64,000 bases of DNA from Cavia porcellus (Eukaryota; Chordata; Mammalia; Rodentia; Caviidae). Of the stretch, positions 1-10,996 are shown piece by piece; position 1 is the stretch's first letter; every line of letters starts with the position of its first letter. The position numbers and the translations under genes are program-made. The notes under the pieces are model-generated. The model had not been told where the DNA came from. It saw only the letters and a list, made by a program, of their open reading frames with translations, and did not search any database. The stretch is from contig NW_026947502.1 of assembly GCF_034190915.1 (NCBI RefSeq), positions 1,799,173 to 1,863,172 on the forward strand, written 5' to 3'.

Positions 1-525
1 GAAAACGCACTTCTCACAGTGCTGGGAGTGGAAGCCCCAGACGCTGGTCTCCGAGGCCTGGCTTGCTGACTTGCAGAAGGCCAAATTCCCGCCATGTCCT
101 GCACAGTGAAGAGGGAGATGGAAGGAAGGAGAGCGGAGGAGAGGCAGAGAGAGTGCAGGAGAGGAATCTTCCTCTTTCTGTGAGGCTGCCAGGCCTGCTG
201 ACCTGCCCTGGAGGGTCTCTCTCACCCGGTTACCTTCTGCAGGCTCTAGCTCTGTACAGTCACATGGGGTCAGAGGTCAGCCCTGTGGAGGGGCACTGTT
301 CATTCCGTCCTGGCTCTGGCAGTCCTCAGCTCCACTCTGCTGCATTCAGCACCCTCCCAGTATGTCTCCTGCAGGTCATCCGTCATGCTGGATTGTGTCA
401 TTCTGATCTGGAGCGAGCTCACTAATGTATATCCGCACAGACCTCATTTCCAAGCGAGGTCTCTTCCTAAGGTTCATGGGGACCCACTTGTCCTTTCCCA
501 CTGAATGTATATTTTAATTATGAAT
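1..525. other. 5' flank of ADAMTS2, unique sequence
   Basis: No gene, RNA or recognisable repeat. The short open frame here has no codon bias or recognisable domain. Confidence 0.6.
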
Positions 526-541
526 AAAATATTTTAAAATA

Positions 542-623
542 GGGGCTGGGGATTTAGCTCAGTGGCATGAGCACTTGCCTTGCAAGCAGGCGGTCGTGAG
601 TTCGATCTCCGGTACTGATTAAA
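542..623 (+). mobile_element. ID-type tRNA-derived SINE
   Basis: The element starts GGGGCTGGGGATTTAGCTCA, the hallmark of rodent ID elements. It has an A-box (TAGCTCAGTGG) and a B-box-like GAGTTCGATC, then a short A-rich tail. Sixteen-base direct repeats (AAAATATTTTAAAATA) at 526-541 and 624-639 are the target-site duplication, here in AT-rich DNA that merges with the tail. Mobilisation is by L1 machinery. Confidence 0.93.
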
Positions 624-639
624 AAAATATTTTAAAATA

Positions 640-3600
640 ATTTTAATTATTTGGCAACTTATCACACCATTCAAGTGGACCTACGTTTTGGAGGATGCTA
701 TTCAATCCAGCTCACATCCCTGTGTGAGGTGTCCTTCCCTGCTGTTCACATGGGGCTGGGCAGTGAGTCTCCCCCAGCTGATGGAGCCTAGCTGGAAGTG
801 ATGGGTGCTAGCTTTGAGCCTCATGTCTTGCTCCTCGGCTTTTAGAAGCTTCTGGGCATTTCAGTGAGGTGAGCCTGCCCCGGGAGCTGCTGGCCCAGCA
901 CTCTGGGCCTGATATGAGTTGACATGGAGCTGAGCTACCCGTGCTGCTCCAGACGCCTGCACTGTGCGGCTCTAGGGAGGGTTGTGTGGCTGTGTCCGCG
1001 GGGCAGTAGCTGGCCAGCCCCAGCGGGGAGGGGCAGACACAGAATGTCAGCCTCCCCTTCAGGGGCCTCCCTGGTAGTGTGGGGTGTGGACCTAACACGC
1101 CTGAGGGCTCCTTGCTTAGCTGGCTCCCTGTAACGACTGCCATCCTGGCTGATTCTGGCTCCAGGAGGAAGGTGTCTTCCTGGGTGACACTCATCCCCGG
1201 CAGGCCCAACAGATGGGACACAGATTCCTCTCTGAAGGAAGGTAGAGCTCACCTCCCTGCGTGGGCCCAACCGGAGACGTGGGGAGTTGTTACCTGAGGC
1301 CCTCTGCCCCATACTGGGCATCCCGGGTGACACTGCCCAGAAACACTGGCATTTGAAATCTTTTCTCATGTCAATTCAAGAAAAAAAATAAAAGACAAAA
1401 ATAACTTCAGACCAAAGAAGAAGAGGAGGAGGAAGGAGAGCTATTTGGCAAGGTTTGGCACGGAGACTCCTGGTAGCGGAAGCGCTGGCGTTGTCAGGCG
1501 GCTCCAGAGGGAGAGCTGCACCCCCAAGCCTGAGCCGGCTCCCTGGACGCGGCTCCCTGCAAGTTTGCCTCCAGCCCCAGTTCATTTGCCCTCCCAGACG
1601 TCTAGAAGGTGGCGTTCGAAATGTTTACACTTGTTTCAGCTGCCTTTTTGCCGAGTCTGGTCCCCACCTCCCTCCCTTCACTTCACACTCGCGGCACCCT
1701 TGCACACAGGCTCATCTCTCTAGCTACATATATATGTGGTTTTTATATATGGCTTGTGAAATCTGCCAGACAAAGACATGAAATATTCCCGAAAACAGCT
1801 GGAAAATTATGCAACGGCGGGGAGAGGGGGCACATGTACATTCTGTACTGCAAAGTTGCACAACAGACCAAGTTTGTTATAAGTGAGGCTGGAGGTTTTT
1901 ATTTTTTCTCTACGACAACAGCTTGCTTGGTGGAGTCAGCCTCCTGCAGAAGGCGTTTTCTCGGGAGCCTTAGCTTTCCCAGGCAGAGAAGGGGAAGCTG
2001 GTACTGTGGTGAGAACTCAGGTCTGCACCCTGGGGTGCAGCTGAGGGGAGGCAGGGTCCGAGGTCCAGTGAGCCCCAGGCTTGGGGCTCAGTCAGGCCGA
2101 GGCTTGTACCTGGTGGGGCTGCGCCCAGTGCCCGGACTGCACTGAGGCTGGAGTCTGAGCCCAGTGTCTAGTGAAAGAGAGGTCTTCTCTCCTGCAGGAA
2201 TCTGTTTCCTGTACCTTTGTCAGGTGGACAGAATCTTCTGCAGGCTTTGAATGTGCAAGCCTGACCCTCACCCAACCCTCCTGACACTCTCCCAGAGCTC
2301 TGGGGCTTCCCCCAGCTGGACGTCCAGAGCTGGTGAGTCCACCCTCCAGGACAACTCTGGAGTAAGGGGCTTGATTATTCAGAGCAGGCTGGGTCACCCT
2401 GGGACTTGACTGTCCCTGGGATTTTCCTTGCTCATCTCACAGATCAAGGAAGTGAACGAAAACCAACACTTGTGATTGGTTTCAAAATCTCCATTTTCCC
2501 GTGCCATTTAGGGATGGGGACACCTCACTATGTGTGTATGAAAACGATCTCACTTGCCCAGAGGTGTAACAACAGTGTGGTTGGTAAGACGGATTTACCT
2601 GCGCCAACACTGAGTGTGATAGGATGGTTAGCAGTGGCTTCCACTTGGGGTCTGTCTGGGATGCCACATGGAATGAAGGAGGAGGGGCTCCCAGATGCTG
2701 GTCTGCCCTGCAGGTCAGAGGGAGGAAGGTTAGGTAGAGGGTGAACTGCCCAGACCCAGGGACACGGGTCCCCTGGGTGGCAGCTGCACAGGGCTCCTGG
2801 GCTTGGAGCTGGTTCTGTGTCGGTGGGTAGCACTGTGCTCCCGCTCTGAGGTTTCAGCAGCACCAGGAGGTGGCGGCAGCCCAGCACCCTGCAGCCCCTG
2901 GACATGCCTGCAGCTCCTGTCCGAAGCCCCTCAGGGAGGGTGTGCAGGGGGCTCTGCAGGCCAGCTGGTGGAGGCCAGGACGCTCGCTAGCAATGTGGAC
3001 CTGCCGAGGGTTGCTAAGCAGTCCGGAGCCGCCTTGGCCCTTCAGAACGGAGATGGGAAATCGCCATGGGGGAACAGCAGCCGCCTGACAGTCATTCGAT
3101 TTCCTCTTTCTCATTTTCAGAAATGCAATTAGGGAGGCCAGAGTCCTGTGTGGGATCTGGAGCACACGTCTGCATGTCTGGGTCTGTGGGTATTCATGGG
3201 CTGCAGGTCAACATGTGTCTGCATGCACATCTGTGCACATGTACCATTGCATAGGTGTGTGCAGTGTAAGCATGTGTGTGTGTGTGTGTGTCCGATATGC
3301 ATGTGCAAATGATTCTCGCCCTCCTGGGGAAGTTGCCTGAACTGGCTGCTTGCTTTCCACTCATATTAACTTATCAGCAAGCCCCCTAATTTGAAATGGG
3401 GTTCTCCTGTGGTAACCAGCTCCCCGCACCCCCACCCCCGCAGCAGCCTATGCTCCAGCACACACCTTTGGGGAGCCCAGGCCAGCCGCCTCGGGGCCAT
3501 CTGGGGTGACTCCTCCCCGGAACCCCTGCACAGAAGGCCTAGCTGGGCTGGGCAGCGAGGGACAAAGCGACTGAGTGAGGGCAGCGCAGGCCGGGGAGAC

Positions 3601-4540
3601 AGAGTCTGTGGTAGCCCCCGGCTCCAGCGCCCGGCTGCCACTGGGCCTCGAAGCCCAGCGTGGCCAGATGTGCTGCCGCCGCTTCTTCTTCCCATAAAAG
3701 CTGGAGCTGCATATTTCCATGGGAAATCTTTTGATTTTTAAAAAATCTTAGCAAAAAACTCAAGATAAAAAACAAAGCCCTGTGGGCTGCCAGTTGGTGG
3801 CCCCTCTGCATCAGCTGAGGTACTTGCATTTTAAGCAATCGCTAATGGCTCTGCTTTTGTCCCAGATCAAGAGTAGGGGCTTAAAATGGGGTGCTCAAGT
3901 CTGCACCAGGAGTTCAGGGGCTCAGAGAAGCTCCGGGGCTCCAGCTCCGCATGGAGCCGGGGCTGGAGGCAGCGGGGTGCAACCTGGCTCCACACCCTCG
4001 GGGGCCACCACGCCCAGCTTTGGCAGCATCATCCCAGGTGGCAGTGTCACGGTGCAACCTGGGGGTGGCATGCAGGGAGATCAGCTGCCAGACAGCTCTG
4101 CTAATTCACCAATGCAGCCCCACCCCAGTGCTCCCAGCAGCCTCACTCTCCTAATCCCAGCTGTGGCCCAGCTGTCCCAGCACAAGGGAAGATGAGGGGC
4201 CAGGGGCAGAAGTGTGCACCATCCTTCTCCTGGAAGGGACCTGGGAAGCCCCCACCCAGTGTCCCAGTGAGGCTCTTAATTCCCTAAGCACTGTCAAACC
4301 ACCACTCAGGGCGAGGGGCTCCTGTCTGAGACCTGCAAAGCCTGGCTCCTCTGTGGTCCCTGGTGCCCACCCACCTCGTCTCCTCTGCTGTCACCTGTGG
4401 CTGTCATTCTTCACTCTGGCTTTTTTCTGGATGGCTTTTAGCCCAAACTTTCCCCAACCCTTCCTCCTTCTGTTCTATGCCTGCCATATCACTGGCCTTT
4501 TAAATTTTCTGCGTGGCCTCTGTCTTTGGAAATCATTTTA
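640..4540. other. 5' flank, no supported gene
   Basis: GC-moderate unique sequence. A short TG microsatellite lies at about 3,271-3,291 within a TG-rich patch (3,160-3,310). AT-rich patches at 1,715-1,830 and 3,660-3,780 stand out and are listed as possible conserved elements. The open frames here overlap one another on both strands and show no domain. Confidence 0.55.
3271..3291. repeat. (TG)n microsatellite
   Basis: About ten uninterrupted TG dinucleotides ending a TG/CA-rich patch. Confidence 0.9.
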
Positions 4541-4544
4541 TTTT

Positions 4545-4605
4545 GTTGATTTGATCCACAAATATTTACTGAGCATCTACTATGTGTTAGGCTGTGTTTT
4601 GTGAG
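4545..4605 (-). repeat. MIR SINE fragment
   Basis: Contains 'caaatatttactgagcatct' followed by 'actatgtgttaggctgtg', the reverse complement of the 3' part of the mammalian-wide MIR consensus. Confidence 0.6.
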
Positions 4606-7600
4606 TCTCCAGACTTCCCGGGAGGTTATTAAGCTAAACCCAAACTGCACTCACTCATGCCCCACAGAGTCGCTTGGGTTTGGCTCTAAAGTCAGAGTGG
4701 ACATGGAAGAGGCCATGACCAAAGCGTTCTGTAGCATTTTCAGGCCACACATGGTTCCCGCTCATGACGCTTCCACTGAGAATTCCCCGCCTTACAACCG
4801 TGTGAAAGTGACACACTCAGTAGAAACCACGTTTGAACTTGGATCTCTTCTAGGTGTGTGGATAAGAGAGGGCGGCTCCTTGGCCACGAGCACAGCTCCA
4901 GCAGGCCCTGTGACCACGGGTGGGGCGGCTGGTGCTCCAAGCGGGCCGCTCGGAGGTTCGGTATACTCGAGACGTGCTGTTTTGCATTTTTCAGTGCACT
5001 TTTTTCCCTTGGATAATTTCGATTTGCAATGGACTGACTGCACTGTAGTTCTACAAGCATGCGCTCCAAGGTTCTTGTTCCACTAGGACTCAGTCCTTCC
5101 TTTGTCCTAAGTCGCTGGATTCTCAACCCCACTGGTGACGGATGTGGTGAGTGATGCCACTGTATGCTAAAGAAAGAGGGGTCCGGGGAGGCTAAGCCAG
5201 TGCCCCAGAGGCTGACGGAGTCGGAGTCGGAGCCGGTCTCAGGACTCCCGTAGTCCGCTGGTGAGCTAGGGTGGAGCTCAGGACCACAACCTGACAGCGT
5301 GGGCGAGGGAGCTGTCCGAGAGCAGGCCCACCTCACTATCCAAGCTGCTCGGATTGGCCTTCAGCTGAGAACAAATAAAGCCAGGCCCCAGCCCTGCCCA
5401 AGCCTGAAGGGACTCGAGTGTGTGATCCCTTCCTTATAAACAAGTGCAGATGACAGCTGTGTGTGGGTCACTGGCAGGGGCAGGGGGAGTGCACTGCCCA
5501 TCAAGGAGGGTCGCACAGAGAGGGGCAGCGAGGCAGTGGATGGCAGAGCTAATCAGAGGGCAGCAGTGGCAGCGGACCCCTTCTCAGTGGAGATACAGAC
5601 AGGGCGGGGCCGGTATGCCCCTGGTCTCTGGCTGGGGACCTGCCTCTGTAGACAGTGGGGACACAGGAGGACTAGAGCAGAGGTGGGATGGGTGGAGACA
5701 GTGACAGCTCATGGCAGCGAGCTTGTGGGGCCAGGAACACCCTGATGGAGGTGACCAGTTCTCATATGAGTGATACTTTAAGTGTCCTGGAATTTGATGT
5801 TGGGTCTTTGTGTTTTTATGGAGGAACGTGGAGCTTCTCAGGATGCAAGAACAACACTCTGCCAGGAAAGGGCCTTGCAATGAAGAGGTTGCTTCCTCTG
5901 GAAAGCTCCCAGAAATGCAGCAGGGGTCCCCAGGGAGCCCCCAGTGGATTTAGTGATGACCAGTGGCTTTTGACTTTGCACCTGAAGTTTTCCTTCCACC
6001 GGGGTCTTGGTCTCAGGCTCTGTGTGGGCACCATGGCCAGCCTCAGCATGACACTGTGAGCTGGGCAGGGTCAGGCTGGACTGTGCAGAAGGAACTTGAC
6101 ATTGGGATCTAAAGCCGCAGGGACCAGAGTACCTGGGGCACCTGCTGAGGCTGAGGCCATGCCCACTGGATGAGCCCCTCAGGTTGCAAGCTGTACAATG
6201 TTTGGACAGGCTTAGAAGAGGCTTGGGTCCATGGAAACAGGCCCTTCACACATTTCTTGCAGGACTTTTTCACAAGTTATGGGTTGTGCCCGCTGTACTG
6301 CTAGTGCAGCGTAGGAGTGTGTTGCTCACCAGGGGGGGTGTGCCTGGGACCGTGCGATGCCCTTGTTTGGAAACAAAGGCAGACAAGGCATGGGGGACAT
6401 GGGGAATGATGCCTGACACTCCCCACTTCAGAGACCCTTGTCACAGTGACCCTTGTCTGCCCCCGTCACAGCTGGACATGACATCTAGCCTTGGTCTTCT
6501 GGGGCCAGTGAGATATCTCTGCGTGGGCCACTTTGGCATTCTATGTGGCCAGCCACAAAGAGAACATACAGACAGCCTGGTGCCATGGCTGAGTCTGGGG
6601 TTGCTGTCCCTGGGGATGTCTTGTTGTGTGACCTGCCCCTACAATTTAAGCTGGCTATGTTACAGGCAGCTGGGAACACTGGAAGAGATACACAGATTTC
6701 CCAGAAGGAAGGCTGAGACCCCGCCCTGGCCCCAGGGGAGCACGGACACAAGCACACTTGGGCTGAGAGCCCGGTCCACTTGCACTTAGGGTGTCCCTGC
6801 CTGCCATGTGCAGGTGTCTCCTTAGGGTTACTCTCCGCTACTCGGAACACATGTGAGGGACCCTATGATGGGCTGGCCATGAGCCGGGTCACCACGTCAA
6901 GTCCGGGCCTCCATCTTGTATCTCCACGTAGAAGTGCTGACTGAGCCTAACTGCAAGCCTTCTGTCTCTGCTCCCAGGGCCGCAGAGCGTCTCTGAGTGG
7001 AACAGGACAACAAAGAAATCTTCTGGCCAAATACCACCCACGTCTCCCCTTTCACTGCCAGCCTGTGTGACTCGGGAGCCAGAAGCAAAGCAGAGGGCCT
7101 CCTGGCCTCTGCAGGGAACAGGAAGGATGTGGGGGCCTCATGGCACCCCAGGTGACCAGGGCAGTTCCCTTTCTCTTGCTGCACCATGCATCTCTGGGCA
7201 GATTTTGAAGGGTCTGCCCTTGGTTTGTCAGAACTCCTCCTCCCATACAGGGGAAGCACGGTGGCGACAGTCATGCGTATAGGGCGACAGGGAATGGTGG
7301 GGCCTGTGTTAAGTTTGTAAGCTGGACCTGGAGATGTGCACGCTCAAACGCAAACACCTGTGGTGCATACCTCAGCTCAGGCCTGTGGGTCCTATTGTCT
7401 TCGGTTCCTAAGACAAGGGGATGCAGCCTGAGGGCTCCTGAATCTCATGTGTCACCTGGGGGAAGAGAGGTGGCTGCAGGCAGATGTGGACACACAGCTG
7501 GGTGACAATTCCCAGAGGCAAGGAGGACAGGGGCAGCCCGGAGTTTTGAAAGAGGCCACTGCTTTTAAGCAGAGAATGGGTGATCAGAAGCCTGCAATGC

Positions 7601-9214
7601 ATCTCACCACCCTGAGTGCCGGCCAAGGAGGGTCTCACTTTAAGGCTTGCTGTGTATGTGCCTGCTTTATCCGCTGCCTCTCTCAGAGTGTCCTTCCGGG
7701 ACTGTTGGATGACAGGGAGGATTGAAGCTGGAACTGGTCCTGTGGAGGGGGGATTGGTCAGAGCTCTGCCTGGGTCGGAAGGGAGTGACATGGGAAGAAG
7801 CGGCCTCCAGGAGTGTCAAGGAGACAGTATCGTCCCGAAGCAACATCACATAGCTTAGTTCCATGGACCCAACTGTCCCCTTGAGAAGGGAGAGAGTTAC
7901 TCCTCAGTTCTGCTTTCATCCTGATTACACCAAAGAAAACACCTGCGCCCGGCCCTGGCATCTCCATGCCCAGTGCCCTTGCTGGAGAGCCTTGGCCTTT
8001 CACAGACGGCAGCAGCAATGATTTCTCCCCTTCCCTTTCATTTACTGGGGCAGGGGCGTGTGTCTTTGATTCATAGTGAGCTGGTGAGAGGCTGGGGTTG
8101 TCATGGATGACAGTGATTTACCCTCAAAAAGGTAAGTAAGTCATTAAGCACCCCCTGAAGATGCAGCGGTATTGCTGAAGCACGGCAGTGATCATAAACA
8201 CAGCAGAGAAGCGAGCTGGGGGCTGGTGCTGTTTATGCTGCTTCTGCGGAGCACAGAAAGTGCATCCCCGGGAAGCAGGACAGAGCCCAGCAAGGGCCAC
8301 TCTGGCCTGGCTGGCTGGCTGCCCTCATCTTCATGGGACCTCTTGCATGCCCAGCTCTGGAATCATCTCTCCTCTGACCCTTTGACTCCAGCTCCAACTT
8401 TGTCCATAACCAGCCAGGTCATCAGAGGTCATGAGAGCCGCACTTGCAGGGGTGAGGGGAAGAGGACCTTCCACAGCTACAAGGAGGCTGCTCCCTCTAG
8501 GGGTGGCTAAGCAGGAAGGGGGCTCAGTGGTAAGAAAGTTAATGCTGACAACTAGCCTCGGCGCCCTTGGGTGACATACAGAGCACAGCTGCCAGGTGGA
8601 GATGGCTCTTGAGAAGCAGGGGCCTCGCACCTGGGTTCCAGGAATGATAGCACTGAGGGTAGGATGTCACAGCCCCGGCCACTGAGCAAGTCACGCTTTT
8701 CCCTCCTTCTGACACCAGTTTCCTGGCCGCAAGGGCGGGGCCTAAGGCATCTCTGCATCCCTTGGCCCTAACCAAGGTCCACACAGACCCGGGCAGAGAG
8801 AATGAAGGACCAAAGGGACAGGTGTCTGTGTCTCAGCTCCAGGAAAGCAAAGCAGGGGCTGGGGATGTTTCTGCAGCCGCATGCCTGCGGGGCTGCCCAG
8901 GAGCGGCCTGGTGGGAGAGTGACTACAGGCCAGGGGGATGAGCTGCCCTGCGGAGGGCAGGGAGCCCACAGCACACCTGCGCTGCATAAACTGAGCTGTC
9001 TCAGGTGCTAATTGGAAAAGGTGGGCGGAGTGTGGAGAGCCCATCTCAGGCGGGGGTGGGATGCACGGGCCAGGGGCCTCATGGAACAGGTGAGGGCAGG
9101 ACCCCGACCGCGAGTGGGGGCCAAAGCCCCAGTCCTGCGGGAAGAACTGTGCCCTGAGGCTGCAGCGGAGAGGAGCTGGGGTCTCGCGGTCCTGTCTTTC
9201 TAAGGAAGGGCGAA
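4606..9214. other. Proximal 5' flank of ADAMTS2, no supported gene
   Basis: Unique sequence without a recognisable coding exon or transposon. CpG content rises only in the last kilobase. Promoter-distal control elements may be present but cannot be called from one sequence. Confidence 0.55.
8733..8741 (+). promoter_or_regulatory. GC box upstream of the CpG island
   Basis: A perfect GGGCGGGGC Sp1/KLF motif lies in otherwise CpG-poor flank, about 1 kb upstream of the start codon. It is a single motif, so its function is unproven. Confidence 0.35.
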
Positions 9215-9541
9215 AGTTGGTTTTCGGAGTAGCTCAGGAAGGGCGCCCCCATCAGGGCAGGGCCGGCCCAGCGCAGCGCCGGAGCCGCCCTCGCCCTCGC
9301 GTCCTCCTTCCCGGTCGGGCCGGCTCGGGGCGCAGGAGGCGGCGCGGCGCCCTGCTCCGGGCGGGGCCGCTCCCGCGTGCCCGCCGCCCGCTCCGCCGCC
9401 CGCAGCGCTTCCCCGCCGCCGCCTCGGGGCGTCTCTGCTCCGCCGGCGGGGCCGCGGCGCGAGGAGGGGAGGCGGCGGCCGCGCGGAGAAGCGCCGGGTC
9501 ACCGCAGGCGGAGGCGCCGCGCGCCGGCCCGCCCTCCCTCC

Positions 9542-9577
9542 CGCCGCCTCCCGCGCCGCCTCCCGCGCCGCCTCCTG
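9542..9577 (+). repeat. 12-bp tandem repeat, three units, in the ADAMTS2 5' region
   Basis: The unit CGCCGCCTCCCG occurs three times head to tail, the last with one substitution. It lies in the probable core promoter or 5' UTR. Pyrimidine-rich GC repeats of this kind often vary in length and can form non-B structures. Confidence 0.8.
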
Positions 9578-9659
9578 CGCTCCCCGCCCTCTCCCGCGCC
9601 CGCCTCCTCCGCCCCGCGCCCTGCGGTGCTGCAGCTGCGGGCGGCTCCGGCGGCCCCAG

Positions 9660-9838
9660 ATGTGGGCTGGGCGGCGCGCGGGGAACTTTCGCGCCGGCTG
9701 CGAGTGCGGGCCGCGGCCGCGGTCCCGGTGCCATGGCTCGGCGCCCGCTCTGCCCCGCGCTGCTGCTGCTGCTGCTGCCGCCGCTCCTGAGCCCGGCGCC
9801 GCCCGCGCACGCCCGGCTCGCCGCCGCCGGCGCCCCAG
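9660..9838 (+). promoter_or_regulatory. Possible upstream ORF overlapping the ADAMTS2 start
   Basis: An ATG at 9,660 lies 73 bases before the main start, in another frame and weak context (C at -3, T at +4). In a spliced transcript this frame would run through exon 1 and stop at the TGA at 10,648-10,650 in exon 2, about 77 codons. It would overlap the true start and could lower translation. It matters only if transcription begins upstream of 9,660. Confidence 0.3.
9733..9838 (+). CDS. ADAMTS2: ADAMTS2 exon 1, coding part: signal peptide
   Basis: ADAMTS2 is a secreted zinc metalloprotease that removes the N-propeptide of fibrillar procollagens I, II and III in the extracellular matrix. This exon encodes residues 1-35 plus the first base of codon 36 (phase 1). 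The protein starts MARRPLCPA, then six leucines from a pure CTG run (9,760-9,777), then a proline/alanine-rich stretch ending at residue 35. This is a typical secretory signal peptide. The start has G at -3 and G at +4, a strong initiation context. The exon ends CAG|GTGAGT, a perfect splice donor at 9,839. From memory, the human protein starts a few residues further upstream but shares the [11 protein letters not shown] core. The leucine run here is shorter, as expected of a variable CTG tract. The identification rests mainly on exon 2. The 5' UTR limit and transcription start cannot be fixed from sequence alone. Confidence 0.93.
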
Positions 9839-10595
9839 GTGAGTGCGGGTCCTCGCGGCCCGCGCCCCCTCCCCCGCCGCGCCCGGCCCGACTTGGGCAA
9901 ACTCCGCGCGCCCCGCCCGGGGCCAAGTTGGCCAACTTCGGGGCCGGGGCGGTGGCGCGGGGGGCGCGGGGCGCGGAGCCCGGGTCGGCGGAGCCCGCGG
10001 CGGGGAGCAGCGTTCGGGCAGCGGGTCCGGGCAGCCGGGCGAGGCGGCGCCAGTGCTCGCGTCCGGGGACGCTCGGGAGGAGCTGGACCGAGTGCGCCGC
10101 CCGGGCCCTCGGGATTGGTCGGGGCGCCCCGGAGGGGATCCCCGGAGATCCGCGGGACCCTGCCTTACCCCTGCCTGTCAGCGGGCGGGGAGAGGGGCCG
10201 CGCCAGACCCCGAGAACAGGCCGCCCGTGCGCGAGGAGCCACGTCCCCGCGGCCTCGGAGGCCCCGCTGGGCACTTAGGCAGCAGGGCGCCGCGGGGTCG
10301 AGGCGCGCGGGCGGGGGCCACCAAGCACGGCTTTCGCGCAGCCCGGTGTTTTGCCTGGGGCTGTGGGTGCGAGGCCGGGGCGTTCTGCCCGGATCATCCC
10401 GGGGGACTTCCAGGTGCCAGCGGGGCCCCTGCTGGAGTGGGGCAGGAGCGCGAGTCCACGGCTGCGCGGTCCTCGAGGGCCCAGCCGGGGCGCTAGGGCC
10501 CCTTCCCACCCCTCGGGGCGAGGCTGGGGTGCGGGCTCTGCGGCGGAGCACTGGGGCTCCGAAGTCTGCTGATCTGACGCCCCTTCCCGTTGCAG
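9839..10595 (+). other. ADAMTS2: ADAMTS2 intron 1 (757 bp)
   Basis: A short phase-1 intron with a canonical GT...AG pair, very GC-rich throughout and wholly inside the CpG island. A pyrimidine-rich tract and a plausible branch-point region (around 10,570-10,578) precede the acceptor. The coding frame of exon 1 stays open into the intron until a stop at 10,276-10,278. Retention would give a 181-residue product lacking the prodomain. Confidence 0.9.
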
Positions 10596-10996
10596 GCGGG
10601 CCCCCGGGGCGCGGAGCCGAGCGCATCCTGGCGGTGCCGGTGCGCACTGACGCCCAGGGCCGCTTGGTGTCCCACGTGGTGTCAGCGGCAGCAGCGGTGG
10701 CTGGGGCGGGGGCGCGAGCCCGCAGGGCTGCCCCGGTCCAGACCTCGGGTTTCCCCGGGGGCAGCGAAGAGGACTCCGGTGGCCGCCTCTACTACAACGT
10801 TACGGTCTTCGGGAGAGACCTGCACCTGCGACTGCGACCCAACGGCCGCCTCGTGGCTCCCGGGGCCACCGTGGAGTGGCAGGGTGAGACGGGCGCCACC
10901 CGCGTGGAGCCCCTGCTCGGGACCTGCCTCTACGTCGGGGACGTGGCCGGCGTGGCTAAAGCCTCCTCCGTGGCGCTCAGCAACTGCGACGGGCTG
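10596..10996 (+). CDS. ADAMTS2: ADAMTS2 exon 2: N-terminal part of the prodomain
   Basis: The 401-base exon completes codon 36 and encodes residues 37-169, ending on a codon boundary (106 + 401 = 507 bases). It is flanked by a pyrimidine-rich acceptor ending TTGCAG and the donor CTG|GTGAGC. The protein contains [20 protein letters not shown] (43-62), an N-glycosylation sequon NVT at 103-105 and the block [20 protein letters not shown] (107-126). It ends [12 protein letters not shown] (158-169), with cysteines at 146 and 166. As I recall the human protein, these blocks are nearly identical to the M12B-type propeptide of ADAMTS2, and clearly closer than to ADAMTS3 or ADAMTS14. The prodomain keeps the enzyme inactive until furin-type cleavage. 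RARR at 76-79 resembles a proprotein-convertase site, but the main cleavage site lies in a later exon outside this window. The catalytic, disintegrin and thrombospondin domains are also absent here. Confidence 0.96.

Larger units (their letters stand above)
9215..10990. promoter_or_regulatory. CpG island and presumed ADAMTS2 promoter
   Basis: CpG density and GC content rise sharply near 9,215 and fall after exon 2. No TATA box is visible upstream of the start codon. A perfect Sp1-type GC box (GGGCGGGGC) lies at 9,359-9,367. This is the usual architecture of a broad, TATA-less promoter. The transcription start probably lies between about 9,350 and 9,700, but this is inference. Confidence 0.8.

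Noticed and set aside
3782..4195. 137-codon frame rich in Ser/Pro/Gly upstream of ADAMTS2
   Set aside because: Low-complexity composition, overlapping alternatives in the other frames, no splice sites or domain to support a gene.
7340..7410. Possible SINE remnant
   Set aside because: The resemblance to a B1 A-box region covers fewer than 30 bases and lacks a tail.
9252..10274. Antisense open frame of 340 codons over the CpG island
   Set aside because: Same GC-bias effect on the opposite strand. No domain, no splice logic, low-complexity composition.
9217..10278. Long open frame of 353 codons across the promoter, exon 1 and intron 1
   Set aside because: The stop-free length comes from the very GC-rich CpG island. 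Only 9,733-9,838 is supported as coding. The rest is Arg/Ala/Pro-rich and has no domain.
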